Below the pieces are notes generated by a model that made no database searches, was not told where the DNA came from, and was given only the letters and a program-made list of their open reading frames with translations. The position numbers and the translations under genes are program-made. A DNA stretch of 64,000 nt from Vibrio ostreicida (GTDB lineage: Bacteria > Pseudomonadota > Gammaproteobacteria > Enterobacterales > Vibrionaceae), in contig NZ_JABEYA020000019.1 of assembly GCF_013074385.2 (NCBI RefSeq), forward strand, positions 44,432-108,431, in the 5' to 3' direction. Positions 61,969 through 64,000 of the stretch are shown here, piece after piece (the stretch's first letter is position 1; the number at the start of each line of letters is the position of its first letter).

Positions 61969-63351
61969 TCACTTAACTTCAATATATCCCATTAACCCTG
62001 TTTTCATATGCTCAATAACATGACAGTGATACATCCAACGACCCGGATTGTCTGCTACAAATGCCGCTTTTGCGCGACCATTTTTCCCCAGCAACACTGT
62101 ATCAGTGTGGAAGGGCTCATCTAGCTTGTGACCATCCATTTCTAACACTGTGAAGGTGTGGCCATGAAGATGGATTGGATGATGATATTGGGTGACATTT
62201 TTTAAATCAAATATATAGGTCTTACCAAGTTCAAGAGTAGCCAAAGGGGCAGGAATAGTCTCTTTAGTCATCCCTTCCCAAGCGCGCTTGTTCGTCAACC
62301 AGAATGTTGGCATGGCTTTGCCCGCTTTATTAGAAGGTGTAATCGCGCCTGCCCATTCGAATACAAAATCAATTTCTTGTGCGTTGTCCAAATCAAGTTT
62401 AGGAACGGGATTAAGTGGTAAATGAGGTAAGGACTGCCCCCGAGGCAAAGACGAGGCTAATACTTCGAACTCACACAACGGGAAAGGAAATCGCCCTTTC
62501 ATTTGACGGATATAGACACGTCTTCCAGCTTCCGGAGCAATTAGCCCAATATCGACCCTCATACCAGGACCTATTTTATGTTGTCGAAGTTTATAGGGTG
62601 TATTGACAGGGTTACCATCGATAGCAATAACCCAAGCTTCGGCACCCTCTACAGCGATAGGATACGTAATGGTATTGTCGACATTCGCCAAACGCAGTCT
62701 GGTCGTGGCATGCGACTTCAATGGATAAACAGGTTCATGCACGCCATTGACACTACTCCACTCTCCCGGCGTCCCCATTCTCGCGCTGAGGCGAGGGATC
62801 ATTAACTCTTTCCATTCCCCTTTTTTATCGATATGCCAATGTTTCAGCATAAGCGCATGCTCTTGGTCAAACTCTACCGGATAACGCTCCTCCACAATAA
62901 TCATACCCACCAACCCCATCCCAAGTTGAGTAACACTATTCATATGGGGGTGGTACCAAAAAGTACCAGCATCTGGAGGAGTAAACTGATAGACGAACGT
63001 CTCACCGGGCATAATTGGTAACTGGCTAAGGAAAGGGACACCATCCATGTTTAGCGGAATTCTAAGGCCATGCCAATGGATCGTCGTTGGCTCTGATAAC
63101 TTATTAGTAAATCGAATCGTTACTGGTGTTCCCTGCCGACAGCGAATAGTTGGTGCGGGGATCTGGCCATTAAAGCCTAAGACATTGGTCAGATGGCCTG
63201 GAACCAACTCTGCATGGGAAGGCTCAGCGGTAATATCGTAAACATAATCGCCAGAGTTGTCCTTTGAACGACTCAGGGTACACGCAGGCAGTGCGGATAA
63301 CGCCGTTATCGCAAGAGAAGATTGAAGAAAACAACGACGGGAAATTGCCAT
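61969..63351 (-). CDS. Multicopper oxidase with Tat signal (CueO/CumA-like)
   Basis: 460 aa. N-terminal twin-arginine signal SRRCFLQSSLAITALSALPA followed directly by Cys, so it may be a Tat lipoprotein (LPAC). All four copper motifs are present: TIHWHGLRIP, FWYHPHMNS, HHPIHLHGH and MYHCHVIEHMKTGLM, the last supplying the type 1 Cys, His and Met. ATG 63351 is used because AAGGAGC precedes it; the longer frame to 63456 would hide the Tat motif. The substrate is unknown; copper or manganese oxidation are options. tatABC is in this window. Confidence 0.9.
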   Translation of the reverse strand: MAISRRCFLQSSLAITALSALPACTLSRSKDNSGDYVYDITAEPSHAELVPGHLTNVLGFNGQIPAPTIRCRQGTPVTIRFTNKLSEPTTIHWHGLRIPLNMDGVPFLSQLPIMPGETFVYQFTPPDAGTFWYHPHMNSVTQLGMGLVGMIIVEERYPVEFDQEHALMLKHWHIDKKGEWKELMIPRLSARMGTPGEWSSVNGVHEPVYPLKSHATTRLRLANVDNTITYPIAVEGAEAWVIAIDGNPVNTPYKLRQHKIGPGMRVDIGLIAPEAGRRVYIRQMKGRFPFPLCEFEVLASSLPRGQSLPHLPLNPVPKLDLDNAQEIDFVFEWAGAITPSNKAGKAMPTFWLTNKRAWEGMTKETIPAPLATLELGKTYIFDLKNVTQYHHPIHLHGHTFTVLEMDGHKLDEPFHTDTVLLGKNGRAKAAFVADNPGRWMYHCHVIEHMKTGLMGYIEVK

Positions 63352-63549
63352 AACGAAGAGCTCCTTGTTATACATCGTCAGTAATATAACAAACAATATG
63401 AGTAATATTTGGTTGAAAGTAAACCGTTGCGCACCGTGCGATGTTTCCCCGCTCACCCATCTTTCATGACAAAAAGAGACGTATCAATGCAAAGAATAGA
63501 TGGTAAAAAGCGCGACGCATTACGACAGCTGGAACAAAACGCGGGAGAC

Positions 63550-63584
63550 AAAAACAAAAAAACCCAACGCGACCGCGTTGGGTT
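63550..63584 (-). terminator. rRNA operon terminator
   Basis: AACCCAACGCG-GTC-GCGTTGGGTT type stem (63561-63584) followed leftward by seven Ts and a further T-rich stretch, just past tRNA-Asp. Confidence 0.9.
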
Positions 63585-63593
63585 TGGAATGCA

Positions 63594-63670
63594 TGGCGGA
63601 GTGGACGGGACTCGAACCCGCGACCCCCGGCGTGACAGGCCGGTATTCTAACCAACTGAACTACCACTCC
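63594..63670 (-). tRNA. tRNA-Asp(GUC)
   Basis: 77 nt with encoded CCA, acceptor GGAGTGG/CCACTCC, anticodon GTC in CCTGTCACG. It is the distal gene of the rRNA operon, after 5S. Confidence 0.96.
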
Positions 63671-63733
63671 GCAGTGGCAACTTGCTAAGCAAGCGTCCAT
63701 CTGTTTTCAGGTCATACCTAAAAACGAAATGTA

Positions 63734-63852
63734 AGCCTGGCGATGTCCTACTCTCACATGGGGAGACCCCACACTACCATCGGCGCTACTGCGTTTCACT
63801 TCTGAGTTCGGCATGGGATCAGGTGGGTCCGCAACGCTATGGTCGCCAAGCA
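63734..63852 (-). rRNA. rrf: 5S rRNA
   Basis: Leftward the sequence runs from TGCTTGGCGACCATAGCG through CCCATGCCGAACTCAGAAGT to GAGAGTAGGACATCGCCAGG, the standard 5S blocks. Ends are set by the pairing of TGCTTGGCGA with TCGCCAGGC. Confidence 0.95.
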
Positions 63853-63962
63853 AATTCTTTTTCTCTATTTCTAGAGAATAATCTGGAAAGCTGGTTATTG
63901 TGTTCTCATACACATTCAATCTGTTCTTGCTTTGAGTCCATCAAAACCCTTTGGGTGTTGTA

Positions 63963-64000
63963 TGGTTAAGCCTCACGGGCAATTAGTACAGGTTAGCTCA
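63963..64000 (-). rRNA. rrl: 23S rRNA, 3' end only
   Basis: The last bases of the window read leftward as TGAGCTAACCTGTACTAATT, GCCCGTGAGGCTTAACCAT, the conserved 3' end of 23S. The rest lies beyond the right edge. The 5S spacer between holds no gene. Confidence 0.9.

Noticed and set aside
63464..63969. Open frames around tRNA-Asp and 5S rRNA
   Set aside because: Their peptides are translations of the tRNA, 5S and spacer sequence.

Overview
The window looks like an origin-proximal segment of the main chromosome of a Vibrionaceae member (Vibrio or a close relative; species not determined). The evidence is gene order and gene type: ubiE-ubiJ-ubiB-tatABC, polA-spf-engB, yihI-hemN, divergent ilvY/ilvC, a vexRAB-like efflux operon, a fused thiE in a thiCEFSGH operon, uspB/ftnA/uspA, a long RyhB between polA and hemB, three parS-like sites and an rRNA operon end. 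Most genes, including the rRNA and tRNA genes, are on the minus strand. I infer that replication enters from the right edge.

Layout. 1-6204: 3' part of a SPOR-domain protein gene, then a peptide-type ABC importer (fused double ATPase, binding protein, two permeases). 6205-7312: tRNA operon Arg-His-Pro-His-Pro with a tandem duplication, a possible decayed third unit and two terminators. 7542-10046: cytochrome c5 and Rep helicase. 10184-15128: autoregulated TetR/MFP/RND efflux operon. 15236-18179: ubiK, ilvC, ilvY. 18275-23674: hemN, DUF2489, yihI, methyltransferase, a CsrB/C-type RNA, cytochrome c4, engB. 23838-29067: Spot 42, polA, RyhB, an acetyltransferase and hemB. 29217-36188: tatD, tatABC, ubiBJE, rmuC.

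36356-41376 is the most accessory-looking part: an EamA transporter, an HDOD protein, a ToxR-like membrane transcription factor with a small membrane partner, and a complete aerolysin-family pore-forming toxin gene with its own promoter and terminator. 41403-54909 returns to housekeeping and stress genes: a flavoprotein, uspB, ferritin, uspA, an EamA exporter, rsmJ, a GGDEF/EAL sensor, asnC, an MFS/LysR pair and an M24 aminopeptidase. 55040-61436 is the thiamin operon under a TPP riboswitch. Then come crcB, a Tat-exported multicopper oxidase (the tatABC genes are also in the window), and the end of an rRNA operon (tRNA-Asp, 5S, 3' end of 23S).

Regulatory content is dense. Three trans-acting RNAs (CsrB/C-like, Spot 42, RyhB) lie within 6 kb. 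There is a TPP riboswitch, a perfect TetR-type palindrome and a candidate IlvY operator. A perfect parS 16-mer sits at 55006 with imperfect copies at 51838 and 58711. No CRISPR array, insertion sequence, integrase or prophage was seen.
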